Below are positions 1 to 8,933 of a stretch of 64,000 nucleotides of DNA, piece by piece (the first letter of the stretch is position 1; every line of letters begins with the position of its first letter). The notes below the pieces were generated by a model, which had not been told where the DNA came from, searched no databases, and saw only the letters and a program-made list of their open reading frames with translations. A program made the translations under genes and the position numbers. The stretch comes from Rhodanobacter glycinis (GTDB lineage Bacteria; Pseudomonadota; Gammaproteobacteria; Xanthomonadales; Rhodanobacteraceae): NCBI RefSeq assembly GCF_006438785.1, contig NZ_RCZB01000008.1:1-64000 (forward strand), read 5' to 3'.

Positions 1-24
1 CCAGGATCAAACTCTTCACTTAAG
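1..24 (-). rRNA. 16S ribosomal RNA, 5' end only (rest outside window)
   Basis: The first 15 bases are the reverse complement of the universal 16S 5' motif (AGAGTTTGATCCTGG), so a 16S gene reads leftward out of the window. The mature 5' end is placed at about base 24 by analogy with E. coli; the exact processing site is not visible. Confidence 0.93.
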
Positions 25-258
25 TTTTCGACAACCTCACCCTCGCGGGCTCGGCCATCTATCTTTCCGAAGCGTATGTCCCAACCAACAAACTCATTAC
101 TGTGTTTCTTTGGTTGGACGCTTGCATTTCTATGGACAGGTCGTAACCCTCCATCGCAAGACGTCCACACAATTCACCTGCGCACACTGTCAAAGATCAA
201 TCACTTGCCACCGATTTCTCGATCGCCCCGAGGACGTTTCGTCCTAGGTGAGCCGCCC
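25..258 (-). other. rRNA operon leader region
   Basis: This stretch lies between the putative rRNA promoter and the 16S 5' end and has no convincing gene. It carries a boxA-like element (188-199) and a local stem (81-88 pairing with 110-117, 8 bp) just upstream of 16S, as expected for a transcribed leader that is processed. Long reading frames crossing it are not believed. Confidence 0.75.
188..199 (-). promoter_or_regulatory. boxA-like antitermination element of the rRNA leader
   Basis: On the minus strand it reads TGATCTTTGACA, close to the E. coli rrn boxA TGCTCTTTAACA, and is followed by GTGTG-rich leader sequence as in enteric leaders. boxA RNA is bound by NusB/S10 during rRNA antitermination. 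The position between promoter and 16S fits. Confidence 0.7.
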
Positions 259-286
259 ATTCTACATCGCTTTTTACGACCGTCAA
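259..286 (-). promoter_or_regulatory. Strong sigma-70 type rRNA promoter
   Basis: On the minus strand a -35 TTGACG (281-286) and a -10 TAGAAT (259-264) are separated by 16 bases. An A/T-rich stretch just upstream (about 294-312) resembles an UP element. Directly after the -10 comes a G/C-rich discriminator (GGGCGGC), typical of stringently controlled rRNA promoters. Confidence 0.78.
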
Positions 287-409
287 CACCTTCGTTGAGA
301 AATTTTTCAGCGAGGTTCGTTGCGGAAATCTTCGCGAGAGGGCGTCTCGTCGAACGGGCGAGAATCATAGCGCCGTGTCGCACGCCTGTGAAGAGGGCAC
401 GACGATTTT

Positions 410-421
410 CTTTCATGAAAG
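410..421. promoter_or_regulatory. Perfect 12-base palindrome upstream of the DUF192 gene
   Basis: CTTTCATGAAAG is a perfect palindrome about 60 bases before the start at 481, in the divergent region between the rRNA promoter and the lipoprotein gene. It could be a repressor site; no family match is claimed. Confidence 0.3.
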
Positions 422-480
422 TCGCCCGCGATCGCGGCGCTACACTTCTCGCCATACCTATTCCACTGCGACGAGTACAC

Positions 481-933
481 ATGATGAAGCGATGGCTTGC
501 ACCGATATTCTTGTTGCTTACCGGCTGCGTCAGCGCTGCTCCCGGAAGCAAGGCGCCCGCGGTGGTGCTTCACGGGCAAAGGTTCTCGGCGGAATTCGCC
601 GCTGACGAGCCCAGCCGCGAACACGGCCTGATGATGCGCACCACGCTGGCTCCGGATCACAGCATGCTGTTCGTGTTTTCCTATACTGCACCGCAGGCGT
701 TCTGGATGAAGAACACACTGATCCCGCTCGACATACTGTACTTCGACACGGATCGACGACTGGTCTCGATGCAGTTGGATGTGCCACCGTGCAAGGCCGA
801 CCCTTGCCCCGTCTATCCCAGCGACGCGCCAGCGCGTTACGTACTCGAACTGTCAGCCGGTACGGCGCGGCGCATTGGTGCAAAGGCCGGCGATGAACTA
901 AGGATCGAGGGCGACATCGGCCCGGTGCGTTGA
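481..933 (+). CDS. DUF192 family lipoprotein
   Basis: Product of 150 residues. The start at 481 (tandem ATG) gives a lipoprotein signal ending in the lipobox LLTGC with Cys16; a longer frame upstream runs through the rRNA promoter and is rejected. The rest is one DUF192 domain, recognised by the run REHGLMMRTTLAP, the MLFVFSY strand and FWMKNTLIPLDILYFD. DUF192 proteins are small beta-rich envelope proteins without an established reaction. The gene is divergent from the rRNA promoter, with about 195 bases between the -35 and the start. Family assignment is firm, function unknown. Confidence 0.88.
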   Translation: MMKRWLAPIFLLLTGCVSAAPGSKAPAVVLHGQRFSAEFAADEPSREHGLMMRTTLAPDHSMLFVFSYTAPQAFWMKNTLIPLDILYFDTDRRLVSMQLDVPPCKADPCPVYPSDAPARYVLELSAGTARRIGAKAGDELRIEGDIGPVR

Positions 934-1043
934 GCTGCCGGGCCGGACCTGTTCAGCATCCCCACGCGATAGGGGATCAGTTCTTCGGGCCGCAGGCTTG
1001 CCAATACGTCCCAATCGTCTTCGAAAGGAATGAACTGTCGCAC
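837..1043 (-). CDS. Possible small protein (68 aa), unknown, perhaps truncated
   Basis: A GTG start at 1043 is preceded by a good ribosome site (GAGGAG, six bases before the start). The first 30 residues (MRQFIPFEDDWDVLASLRPE and following) look protein-like, but the tail is Ser/Pro/Ala-rich and runs antisense through the 3' end of the DUF192 gene. Either it is a genuine small gene or the surviving start of a longer one. It lies downstream of rubredoxin on the same strand, beyond a hairpin. No family recognised. Confidence 0.4.
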   Translation of the reverse strand: MRQFIPFEDDWDVLASLRPEELIPYRVGMLNRSGPAAQRTGPMSPSILSSSPAFAPMRRAVPADSSST

Positions 1044-1095
1044 GGGATGCTCCTCGGTTGCGCGCCACGATACGTGCGCAGGAACATCAGAGCAG

Positions 1096-1130
1096 ACGGC
1101 CCGGCCAATGCGCCGGCAAGATCGGGCCGT
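1096..1130 (-). terminator. Hairpin downstream of rubredoxin
   Basis: Arms ACGGCCCG (1096-1103) and CGGGCCGT (1123-1130) pair perfectly over 8 bases with a G/C-rich loop. It lies 20 bases past the rubredoxin stop. The T-rich tail is weak, so an intrinsic terminator is plausible, not certain. Confidence 0.45.
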
Positions 1131-1150
1131 TTGCAGGCGGAAGTCGGCCT

Positions 1151-1348
1151 TCAGTCGAGTTCGATCATCTCGAAATCATCCTTGGTGGTGCCGCAATCCG
1201 GGCAAGTCCAGGTGTCGGGCACATCTTCCCAGCGGGTGCCTGGTGCAATCCCTTCGTCAGGAACGCCCACAGCTTCATCATAGATATAGCCGCAGACAAC
1301 GCACATCCATTTGTGCAAGGCAACGGCTTCGGCGGAACTCTGGCTCAT
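1151..1348 (-). CDS. Rubredoxin
   Basis: A 65-residue electron carrier with one Fe(Cys)4 centre. The two CxxC pairs are Cys16/Cys19 ([10 protein letters not shown]) and Cys49/Cys52 (CPDCG), with the family segment [15 protein letters not shown] between. The ATG at 1348 gives normal rubredoxin length; an upstream in-frame ATG at 1444 would add 32 unlike residues. It is divergent from thiE across about 110 bases. Rubredoxins pass electrons to oxygenases, oxidases or peroxide-reducing systems; no partner gene is next to it, so the partner is unknown. Confidence 0.93.
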   Translation of the reverse strand: MSQSSAEAVALHKWMCVVCGYIYDEAVGVPDEGIAPGTRWEDVPDTWTCPDCGTTKDDFEMIELD

Positions 1349-1457
1349 GGTTGGACTTCTTTGGATCGTCATGGAATGGCACATTCTCGCAACTCGCCCG
1401 GCAATGCGAAAGCATCGCAATGCGCTGGCCACACATCTGCACATATGAGGTATCGAA

Positions 1458-2102
1458 TTGAACAGGTTTGCACCATGGTCAGGCCGCGGCCTTTACGCCC
1501 TCACCGACGGGCCTCGCGAGGATCTGTTCGAAGTCGTCTCCCAGGCGCTTGCCGGCGGCGCGCAACTACTGCAGTACCGCGACCCGACCGCTGACGCAGC
1601 ACGCCGTCACGCCGAAGCGACTGCCCTCAGACAGCTATGCCACGAGCATGGTGTGCCATTGATCATTGACGATGACATTGCGCTGGCCAAGGCCGTCGGC
1701 GCGGATGGCGTTCACCTGGGCGATGCAGAGAACGATATCGGTGTCGCCCGCAGCGAACTGGGCGACCACGCGATCATCGGCATGGCCTGTCGCGACTCGC
1801 TGCAGCTGGCCCAGATCGCCGCCCACGCCGGCGCGAGCTATCTGTCGTTCGGCGCGTTCTTTCCCTCAACGACCAAGCCATTGGCGCCACGTGCCTCGAT
1901 CGATCTGCTGAGGCAAAGCGCCGCGCTCGGCCTGCCGCGGGTGGCGATCGGCGGAATCACACCGGACAATGGCGCACCGTTGATTGAAGCCGGCGCAGAT
2001 TTTCTGGCGGTAGTTTCAGCCCTTTTCGGTGCCTCCGATGTACGCGCTGCCGCGCAACACTTTTCCAACATGTTCTCCCCCGATCGAGAATCCACACGAT
2101 GA
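1458..2102 (+). CDS. thiE: Thiamine phosphate synthase
   Basis: Cytosolic enzyme joining hydroxymethylpyrimidine diphosphate and thiazole phosphate to thiamine phosphate. The 214-residue product has the ThiE barrel features: QYRDPTAD near residue 40, [24 protein letters not shown] (about 69-92), the [11 protein letters not shown] loop and [10 protein letters not shown] (about 161-170). The start is TTG at 1458; no better ATG lies before the first conserved strand. It overlaps hemL by four bases (ATGA), so the two are probably translationally coupled. No thiamine riboswitch was recognised upstream. Confidence 0.92.
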   Translation: MNRFAPWSGRGLYALTDGPREDLFEVVSQALAGGAQLLQYRDPTADAARRHAEATALRQLCHEHGVPLIIDDDIALAKAVGADGVHLGDAENDIGVARSELGDHAIIGMACRDSLQLAQIAAHAGASYLSFGAFFPSTTKPLAPRASIDLLRQSAALGLPRVAIGGITPDNGAPLIEAGADFLAVVSALFGASDVRAAAQHFSNMFSPDRESTR

Positions 2103-3382
2103 CCAACCACGAACTCTTCCAGCGCGCCCTGCAACTGATGCCCGGTGGCGTGAACTCGCCGGTACGCGCGTTCCGGTCGGTCGGTGGCGAGCCGTTCTTC
2201 ACGGCGCGCGCGGATGGTGCTTATCTGTGGGATGTCGAGGGCACTCGCTATATCGATTACGTCGGCTCGTGGGGGCCGATGATCGTCGGCCACAACCACC
2301 CGGCGGTGCGCGAAGCGGTTGAGCGCGCAGTGAAGGATGGGCTTTCATTCGGCACACCTTGCGCAGCCGAAGTCACCATGGCCGAGATGATCACCCGGCT
2401 GATTCCCTCGGTGGAAATGGTGCGCATGGTCAACTCCGGAACCGAAGCGACGATGTCGGCCATCCGGCTCGCACGCGGCGCCACCGGCCGCGCCAGGATC
2501 GTGAAGTTCGAGGGCTGCTACCACGGCCACGGCGACAGTTTTCTGGTCAAGGCCGGCTCCGGCGCGCTGACCTTCGGCGTGCCCACCTCGCCCGGCGTGC
2601 CCAAAGCCAATGCCGATCTCACGCTGACCTTGCCCTACAACGATATCGATGCGGCACAGACCCTGTTTGCCGAACAAGGACACGACATTGCCGGCCTGAT
2701 CATCGAGCCGGTCGCCGGCAACATGAACTGCATCCCGCCCGTGGACGGCTACCTGCAGGCATTACGCGAACTGTGCACGCAGCACGGCGTACTGCTGATC
2801 TTCGACGAAGTGATGACCGGCTTCCGCGTCGCACTCGGCGGCGCACAGGCGTATTACGGCGTGACACCGGATCTGACCACGTTCGGCAAGATCATCGGCG
2901 GCGGTATGCCGGTCGGCGCCTATGGCGGCCGTCGCGATCTGATGGAACAAATTGCCCCGAGCGGCCCGATCTACCAGGCCGGCACGCTCAGCGGCAATCC
3001 GGTGGCGATGGCGGCGGGCCTGGCGATGCTGGAACTGATTCAGACGCCAGGCTTCCACGATCAGCTCGCCGCCCGCACACGCCTGCTCGCCGACGGCTTT
3101 CAATCGGTCGCCGATGGCGAGGGCATTCCGTTCAGCACGAATCGCGTCGGCGGCATGTTCGGTCTCTTCTTCAGTGCTCAAAAAAAGGTGACCAGCTACG
3201 CGCAGGCGACAGCGGCTGATGTGGCGCTGTTCAACCGCTTCTTCCACGGCATGCTGAAACGCGGCGTGTACTTGGCACCGTCCGCATTCGAGGCCGGCTT
3301 CATGTCCAGCGCGCACAGCGACCAGGACATCGCCGACACCCTGGAAGCCGCGCGCGGCGCACTGCGCGACGCGCGGGCCTGA
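2099..3382 (+). CDS. hemL: Glutamate-1-semialdehyde 2,1-aminomutase
   Basis: PLP enzyme of the C5 pathway of tetrapyrrole synthesis, turning glutamate-1-semialdehyde into 5-aminolevulinate. The 427 residues match the family length. Visible motifs are [15 protein letters not shown], the Asp of [10 protein letters not shown], and [16 protein letters not shown], where Lys264 should bind PLP. It starts inside the end of thiE, giving a coupled thiE-hemL pair, and ends two bases before the convergent glyoxalase-like gene. Confidence 0.97.
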   Translation: MTNHELFQRALQLMPGGVNSPVRAFRSVGGEPFFTARADGAYLWDVEGTRYIDYVGSWGPMIVGHNHPAVREAVERAVKDGLSFGTPCAAEVTMAEMITRLIPSVEMVRMVNSGTEATMSAIRLARGATGRARIVKFEGCYHGHGDSFLVKAGSGALTFGVPTSPGVPKANADLTLTLPYNDIDAAQTLFAEQGHDIAGLIIEPVAGNMNCIPPVDGYLQALRELCTQHGVLLIFDEVMTGFRVALGGAQAYYGVTPDLTTFGKIIGGGMPVGAYGGRRDLMEQIAPSGPIYQAGTLSGNPVAMAAGLAMLELIQTPGFHDQLAARTRLLADGFQSVADGEGIPFSTNRVGGMFGLFFSAQKKVTSYAQATAADVALFNRFFHGMLKRGVYLAPSAFEAGFMSSAHSDQDIADTLEAARGALRDARA

Positions 3383-3383
3383 T

Positions 3384-3803
3384 TCACCAGCTGCCGGTAT
3401 TCGGCATCGACGCCCACGGTTCGCGTGACGGCAGATGGCCTTCCTGCAGTAGCTCGATCGAAATCAGATCGGGTGAGCGCACGAAGGCCATGTGCCCATC
3501 GCGTGGCGGACGATGGATGGTGCAGCCCATCGCCTGCAAACGCTCGCAGGTGGCGTAGATATCCTCGACGCGGAACGCCAGATGGCCAAAGTTGCGCGCC
3601 GAGCCGTAATCCTCCTGCGAGCCCCAGTTCCAGGTCAGCTCGATCTCGGCCTCCGGGCTGTCCGGCGCCGACAAAAACACCAGCGTGTACTTGCCTTCGG
3701 GCACTTCGGTGCGGCGCACTTCACGCAGGCCAAGACCGTCGCAATAGAAGCGCAACGAGGCGTCGAGGTCATGTACGCGCACCATGGTGTGAAGGTATTT
3801 CAT
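3384..3803 (-). CDS. gloA: Glyoxalase I-like VOC metalloenzyme (lactoylglutathione lyase)
   Basis: A 139-residue vicinal-oxygen-chelate protein. The start at 3803 is set by an AGGAG site and gives [26 protein letters not shown], the usual N-terminus; a longer frame to 3863 is rejected. Likely metal ligands are the N-terminal His of YLHTMVRV, the Glu of EIELTWNWG, the His of [12 protein letters not shown] and the Glu of ISIELLQEG. It probably isomerises the glutathione hemithioacetal of methylglyoxal. It lies 40 bases downstream of argD on the same strand. Confidence 0.85.
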   Translation of the reverse strand: MKYLHTMVRVHDLDASLRFYCDGLGLREVRRTEVPEGKYTLVFLSAPDSPEAEIELTWNWGSQEDYGSARNFGHLAFRVEDIYATCERLQAMGCTIHRPPRDGHMAFVRSPDLISIELLQEGHLPSREPWASMPNTGSW

Positions 3804-3843
3804 CGGAATGCTCCTGATCGATGGGCCGCCGCGAAAAATCGCC

Positions 3844-5079
3844 TCAGCCTGCCGCAAAGTCACTCAACGCCGCGTGCAGACGGGCGAGGCCTTCGGCCAG
3901 TTCTTCGTCGGTGATGGTCAGCGGTGGCACGAAACGCAGCACATCCGGCCCGGCCTGCAGCAATAGCAGGCCATGCGCGGCGGCGTGATCGAGAATCGCG
4001 CCCGCCTTGCCCTTGTGCGTGTCTGCGAGCACCGCCCCGATCATCAGGCCGCGGCCGCGCACTTCGGCGAACAGGTTCAACTCATGGTTGATGTGGGCCA
4101 GTCCGGCGCGCAAGGCGTTCGCCTGGCGTTCCACGTTCATCAGTACCGCCGGCGAAGCCAGCTTGGCCAGCGCGACACGCGCGACCGCAGCCGCCATCGG
4201 ATTGCCGCCGAACGTGGTGCCGTGTGCGCCGTACTGCATGATCTCGTCCACTTTCGGGCCAGCCAGCATCGCGCCGATCGGGAAGCCGCAACCGAGTGCC
4301 TTGGCCAGGGTCACGATGTCCGGTGTGACGTTCTCGTGGGTGTGCGCGAACAGCGTGCCAGTGCGGCCCATGCCGCACTGGATCTCGTCCAGCACCAGCA
4401 AGGCGTCATGCTGATCGCACAACTCGCGGGCGCGCTTCAGAAAACCCGGCGCAGCCGGCAGCACACCGCCCTCGCCCTGTACCGGCTCAAGCATCACTGC
4501 GGCAATGTCGCCCGCAGTGAGGGCTGCCTCCAGCGCGGCCTCGTCATTGAAATCGAGATAGCGAAAACCCGCCGGCAGCGGCTCGTAGCCCTCCTGGTAT
4601 TTCGGCTGCGCCGTGGCAGTGACCGTGGCCAGCGTGCGGCCATGAAACGAGCCCCTGAAGGTGATGATGTTGCGTTGTTCCGGCGTGCGACCTTTCGACG
4701 CCGCCCACTTGCGCACCAGCTTGATCGCCGCCTCGTTCGCCTCGGCGCCGGAATTGCACAGAAACACCCGCTCGGCGAATCCGGAGGCAAGCACCAGCTC
4801 CTCCGCCAGTCGCAGCGGCGGCTCGGTATAGAACACGTTGCTGGCATGCCACAGCTTGTGCACCTGCGCGATCAGTGCCTCGATCAGATCCGGATCCTGA
4901 TGGCCGAGCGCGTTCACCGCGATGCCGGCGCCAAAATCCACGTAGTCGCGACCTTGCGTATCCCATATGTATGCACCCTTGCCGTGGTCGAGCACGAGCT
5001 CGCGCGGCCGATAGACGGGTAGCCAATAACGCTTCCCCAGATCCGTCAGGGATGTGCTGGGCGGCAGTCGTTCGTGCAT
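3844..5079 (-). CDS. argD: Acetylornithine aminotransferase (class III, ArgD-type)
   Basis: PLP-dependent transaminase of 411 residues, probably converting N-acetylglutamate semialdehyde to N-acetylornithine in arginine synthesis. It shows [19 protein letters not shown] near the N-terminus, [39 protein letters not shown], the Asp of [14 protein letters not shown] and the PLP lysine in [11 protein letters not shown] (Lys260). It could also serve as succinylornithine or succinyldiaminopimelate transaminase, since the subfamilies are hard to split by eye. No other arginine gene is adjacent. Confidence 0.88.
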   Translation of the reverse strand: MHERLPPSTSLTDLGKRYWLPVYRPRELVLDHGKGAYIWDTQGRDYVDFGAGIAVNALGHQDPDLIEALIAQVHKLWHASNVFYTEPPLRLAEELVLASGFAERVFLCNSGAEANEAAIKLVRKWAASKGRTPEQRNIITFRGSFHGRTLATVTATAQPKYQEGYEPLPAGFRYLDFNDEAALEAALTAGDIAAVMLEPVQGEGGVLPAAPGFLKRARELCDQHDALLVLDEIQCGMGRTGTLFAHTHENVTPDIVTLAKALGCGFPIGAMLAGPKVDEIMQYGAHGTTFGGNPMAAAVARVALAKLASPAVLMNVERQANALRAGLAHINHELNLFAEVRGRGLMIGAVLADTHKGKAGAILDHAAAHGLLLLQAGPDVLRFVPPLTITDEELAEGLARLHAALSDFAAG

Positions 5080-5696
5080 GTCTTGCTCCGGGCATCGCCG
5101 ACAGGCGACACCAGCGATGGATGATCAAGGTGGGGATTCGGGCCACCCTCGGCACATGGTCGGGGCGACACACACCATGCATCGTAAAACCTGGGGGCAG
5201 GTTTTGCACGGCTCCGTACGGCCGCGCTGTATACCAACCAACACGTTGTATCGCTTATGTATCACTCCAGCAGAAACGGTTCACCGCGCCATCTGCCAAC
5301 CCAACCATGGGCGGTAGAGCGGATGCCGGGCTGTAACGCTGTGACAGTTCCGACCGAGCAACAAACCATCGCATCCGTTGGCAACCCTTGCTGTTGCAGC
5401 ATTGCCGGCCCTTGGCACAGGCATTGCTGTACTTCGCACGCTTGCCAGGGTTGAGGGCGGTCACCGAGACAACTCATCCACTTTCGAAGGTGTGGGTTTG
5501 CCGCGATGGCTGACCCGCGAGAACAACCTGCTGCCGCGGAGCGCGGCGAAGGCGAACGAGGGCGGTAACCCGGCACCCTGTAGCCGGGCACCACTGGAAC
5601 CCCCGGCCCGTCCCCTGCGGGCCGGGGGATTCCTCTGACGAGGCCTGACGTAAGGCTGACCCGAACGCTGCAAACCGCAGCCGCACCTTGGTGGCT
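5080..5696. other. 617-base intergenic region, no convincing gene
   Basis: It separates the starts of argD (leftward) from the end of the sigma-54 activator. The right half (about 5480-5690) is very G/C-rich, contains a perfect hairpin (5600-5628) and a second short repeat (CCGGCACCCTGTAGCCGGGC region), and has the look of a dispersed intergenic repeat. The left half should hold the argD promoter, but no clear -35/-10 pair was found. Small frames here have no protein-like features. Confidence 0.6.
5600..5628. repeat. Perfect 11-bp hairpin, possible dispersed repeat element
   Basis: CCCCCGGCCCG (5600-5610) pairs perfectly with 5618-5628 around a 7-base loop. There is no T-run on either side, so it is a poor intrinsic terminator. 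REP-like elements often carry such stems; a second copy cannot be shown from this window. Confidence 0.55.
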
Positions 5697-7115
5697 CTAC
5701 ATGCTCTGCGCCACTGGCGACCCATGGCCGTTCACGGCGGCTATTCGCCGCCCGGCAGGTGGCCGATCACCGTCGCGAAGCTCTTCCAGCGCCACCTTGT
5801 GCTTCTTGCACAGACGGTACACGGTGACTCGCGACACGTTGAGTCGTCGCGCACATTCGCTGATATTGAAATGGCTTTCGTGCAGGCAGTTCAGTACCGC
5901 CTCGCGTTCGGCCGAAACGCGGGTCAGACCGAGACTCGAACGACTGGCGGGCGTCGGCTGCATGTCCTGCAGATCCAGGTCCGCGGCGCTGATCAACGTG
6001 CCCTCGGCGACCACGGCCGCGCGTTGCACCCGATTGAGCAGTTCGCGCACGTTGCCGGGCCACGCAAACCCGCGCATGGCCTGTCGTGCCTGGATGCTGA
6101 AGGCATGGGCACGGCTGTGATGTCGCAGACGGAATGCATCGAGAAAATGTTGCGCGAGCAACTCGACATCACCCTCGCGTTCGCGCAGTGCCGGCATGCG
6201 CAAACGCAGCACGTTGAGCCGATAGTACAGATCCTCGCGGAAACGACCTTGCGCCACGGCCATTTCCATATCCACATGCGTGGCGGCCAACACCCGGACA
6301 TCCAGCTTGATCGGCTGGCTGGAGCCCACCCGCACCAGCGTGCCCTCTTCCATCAGGCGCAGCAGGCTGGTCTGGGCATCGAGCGGCAGGTCACCGATCT
6401 CGTCGAGAAACACGGTGCCGCCGGCCGCCGTCTCGAAATGCCCGATGCGGCGCACATTCGCTCCGGTGAAAGCGCCGCGCTCGTGACCGAACAGCTCGGA
6501 CTGCACCAGGTTCGACGGCAGCGCACCGCAGTTGATCGGCACGAACGGGTGTTCGCAGCGCGCCGATAACCCATGCAGAGCGCGGGCGGCTATTTCCTTG
6601 CCGCTGCCGGTCTCGCCGGTGATCAGTACCGGCAACTCCACCGGCGCATATTTGCGCAGGCTGCTCATGATGGTGCGCATCACCGGGCTGACGGCGCCGA
6701 CGATACCGGGGATATCCGCTTTTTCGGCTGTCGGCGACCAGCCGTTGCTGATCTTCATCAACGTGTGGAGCAGGCGCTTCATGTCAACCGGCACGGTGAA
6801 GAAATCGGCACTGTCGCGCAGGACGCGCACCACTTCCGGCTTGCCCGCGGCGGTCTCCTGCGGAACAAGCACCAGCCACGGCAGCCACGGATGATTATCC
6901 ATCAACCGCCCCATGGCCTGGATTGCCTGCTCGTCGCCGTGCCGCAGATCGGCCATCGCCACCACGATATCGTCGCGTCGCATGCCGACACCGTCCTGCA
7001 GCCGGGCATCGCCTATCCGTGTGCGCCATCCTGCTTGCGCCAGACTGGCACACTCCTCGGCGGTGGGTTGACCAAACCAGACTACGCAACGCCTCGATGC
7101 CTGTTCATTCGTCAT
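5697..7115 (-). CDS. VpsR-like sigma-54 dependent activator
   Basis: Product of 472 residues. Residues 1-115 form a receiver-like domain of low similarity to canonical receivers; the central AAA+ domain has Walker A GETGSGKE (about 166-173), the sigma-54 contact loop GAFTGA (about 210-215) and Walker B GGTVFLDEIGDL; a Fis-type helix-turn-helix follows (ECARRLNVSRVTVYRL, about 420-436). This layout resembles VpsR/FleQ-like enhancer-binding proteins that control polysaccharide, biofilm or motility genes, some responding to cyclic di-GMP. ATG 7115 is preferred; GTG 7136 in frame is possible. No kinase gene is nearby. A Crp/Clp-type site lies about 113 bases upstream. Confidence 0.88.
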   Translation of the reverse strand: MTNEQASRRCVVWFGQPTAEECASLAQAGWRTRIGDARLQDGVGMRRDDIVVAMADLRHGDEQAIQAMGRLMDNHPWLPWLVLVPQETAAGKPEVVRVLRDSADFFTVPVDMKRLLHTLMKISNGWSPTAEKADIPGIVGAVSPVMRTIMSSLRKYAPVELPVLITGETGSGKEIAARALHGLSARCEHPFVPINCGALPSNLVQSELFGHERGAFTGANVRRIGHFETAAGGTVFLDEIGDLPLDAQTSLLRLMEEGTLVRVGSSQPIKLDVRVLAATHVDMEMAVAQGRFREDLYYRLNVLRLRMPALREREGDVELLAQHFLDAFRLRHHSRAHAFSIQARQAMRGFAWPGNVRELLNRVQRAAVVAEGTLISAADLDLQDMQPTPASRSSLGLTRVSAEREAVLNCLHESHFNISECARRLNVSRVTVYRLCKKHKVALEELRDGDRPPAGRRIAAVNGHGSPVAQSM

Positions 7116-7227
7116 GGCACTGACCCCTGTCCCCACGGTCGCTGATGCAGTTCGAGACGACCACCTTGGCAGGCGATGATTCCCGGTACTTTCGCAGCCG
7201 CATCCTGCGCCCTGGTTGCTACAAAAG

Positions 7228-7243
7228 TGTGATGTGCATCACG
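7228..7243. promoter_or_regulatory. Crp/Clp-type operator
   Basis: TGTGATGTGCATCACG matches the Crp-family consensus TGTGA-N6-TCACA except for the last base. In Xanthomonadales the homologue Clp uses this site and is inhibited by cyclic di-GMP. It lies in the 305-base gap (7116-7420) between the activator and the dehydrogenase gene, about 113 bases before the activator start; nothing else was recognised in that gap. Confidence 0.65.
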
Positions 7244-7420
7244 CAATATACTCCCAAGTAAGCCGGAAATGCATGAAGCGACAAAGCATTTTCGTCCGCA
7301 TAAGTCCATCGGTGACAAGGGTTTACAGCATATGCAGGCTAGGTACACCACCCCCGGTCTTGTCAGATTTTGCCGATTGGCGGCCCGATCACGGTCATAC
7401 CAGCGCTCACTCGGAGAGAT

Positions 7421-8239
7421 TCAGTCCAGAAAAAGATCCGGCAATAGCGACATGCCCGGCTGTACGGCGTAGTTGGCGAAGTCGCCTAGACCCGTCTCAC
7501 GCAGGACGTCTTCGTCGATCGCGAAGTGGCCCGTATAGTCGCGTGCCGGACGGCTCAGGATGACGTGCGCGGCATCGGCGACGATCTCCGGTTTGCGGCA
7601 ATGCTCGACCTTCACGCCGTCGATCATGCCGATGGCCGCGGTGGCAATCACCGTGCGCGGCCACAACGCGTTCACCGCGATACCGATCGAGGCAAACTCC
7701 GCGCTCATGCCCAGCACGCACAGGCTCATGCCGTACTTGGCGATCGTATAGGCGGTATGCGGCGCGAACCATTTCGGATCGAGATTCGGCGGCGGCGACA
7801 GCATCAGCACATGCGGATTTGCCGCCCGTTTCAGGTAGGGCAGACAGCTCTGGGTAACCAGAAAGGTGCCACGGGTATTGACCTGCTGCATCAGGTCATA
7901 GCGTTTCATCGGTGTGTCGGCAGTGCCGGCCAGCCAGATCGCACTGGCGTTGTTGATGACGATATCGATGCCACCGAAATGGTCGGCCGCCTGCGCTGCG
8001 GCGGCGCGCACCTGCTCCTCTTCCCGGATATCCACCTGCAACGCCAGCGCCTTGCCACCGGCGGCCTCGACAGCGGCCGCCGCGGTGTGGATGGTACCGG
8101 GCAGTTTCGGGTTCGGCACGCCACTCTTGGCCGCGATCACGATATTGGCGCCGTCGCGTGCGGCGCGTATGGCAATCGCCAGGCCAATGCCGCGCGAGGC
8201 GCCACTGATGAACAAGGTCTTGCCGGCCAGGTTGCCCAT
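7421..8239 (-). CDS. Short-chain dehydrogenase/reductase, HSDL2-like
   Basis: An NAD(P)-binding SDR of 272 residues with the Rossmann motif SGASRGIGLAIA (TGxxxGxG type), the NNAS motif (INNASAIWL) and a YTIAKYGMS segment matching the catalytic YxxxK. The segment MLSPPPNLDPKWFAPHTAYTIAKYGMS is typical of the HSDL2-like group, whose bacterial substrates are not well defined. The second ATG (8239) sits nine bases from a GGAG site and is preferred to 8245. It is convergent with nothing; the LON-domain gene lies 58 bases upstream on the same strand. Confidence 0.88.
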   Translation of the reverse strand: MGNLAGKTLFISGASRGIGLAIAIRAARDGANIVIAAKSGVPNPKLPGTIHTAAAAVEAAGGKALALQVDIREEEQVRAAAAQAADHFGGIDIVINNASAIWLAGTADTPMKRYDLMQQVNTRGTFLVTQSCLPYLKRAANPHVLMLSPPPNLDPKWFAPHTAYTIAKYGMSLCVLGMSAEFASIGIAVNALWPRTVIATAAIGMIDGVKVEHCRKPEIVADAAHVILSRPARDYTGHFAIDEDVLRETGLGDFANYAVQPGMSLLPDLFLD

Positions 8240-8297
8240 GCGCATCGACTCCGTCGCGGGTGTCAGGTGAGGTCCGGCCAGTGTAAGGCTTGTCGAT

Positions 8298-8900
8298 TCA
8301 CGGTTTCTGGAAACGCGGCAGGATGTCGCGCAGTTCGGCCAACCGTTGCAGCGGATCGTTCAACTCCAGCATGTGCTGCTGTTCGATCGCATCCAGCGGC
8401 AACAGTTCGGCCAGCCGGAAGCCCACCCAGCTGGCGTCGTCATAAGCACTGCGTGGAGCCTGCCGCCAATGCGGAGCCATAGTCTCGATCAGTCGTTCGA
8501 GGATGCTCTGCAGCAAGGCAAACTCTACCGGCACCGGTAGCTCCGGCTCGGCCGGCCATACCTCCACTTCGCCGCGCACCAGGCCGTCGGCGCGAACGCG
8601 GCTGCGCGCAGCCCGAAAGCGCTGGTCGCCCACGGCAACAATGCCGAGCAGGCCATCTTCGTCGCGATGAAAGTCGCTGATCCTGGCAATCGTGCCGATG
8701 GCGGCCGGCACTGCCGGCGCGCCCGTTTCATGTCCATCGAGGATCAGACACACGCCGAAGCCGGTACCATGGCGGGTGCACTCTCGCACCAGGTCGAGAT
8801 AGCGCGGCTCGAAGATCCGCAGCTGCAGCTGGCCGCCGGGAAACAGGACGGAGGCGAGTGGAAACAACGGCATCTCGATAAGCGGCGATTGGGCGACCAT
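8298..8900 (-). CDS. LON substrate-binding domain protein
   Basis: Two hundred residues forming a single LON N-terminal domain (PLFPLASVLFPGGQLQLRIFEPRYLDLVREC at residues 11-41), without AAA+ or protease parts. Stand-alone LON-domain proteins are common in bacteria and have no settled role; substrate capture or adaptor function is a guess. It lies between mpl and the dehydrogenase, all leftward, with gaps of 33 and 58 bases, so a common transcript is possible. Confidence 0.87.
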   Translation of the reverse strand: MVAQSPLIEMPLFPLASVLFPGGQLQLRIFEPRYLDLVRECTRHGTGFGVCLILDGHETGAPAVPAAIGTIARISDFHRDEDGLLGIVAVGDQRFRAARSRVRADGLVRGEVEVWPAEPELPVPVEFALLQSILERLIETMAPHWRQAPRSAYDDASWVGFRLAELLPLDAIEQQHMLELNDPLQRLAELRDILPRFQKP

Positions 8901-8933
8901 GCAACGAGTGTAACCAGAGGGCCCTTGTCGTGT

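Noticed and set aside
76-480. N-terminal extension of the DUF192 frame back to base 76
   Set aside because: It would run through the rRNA leader and promoter; the start at 481 gives a proper lipoprotein signal.
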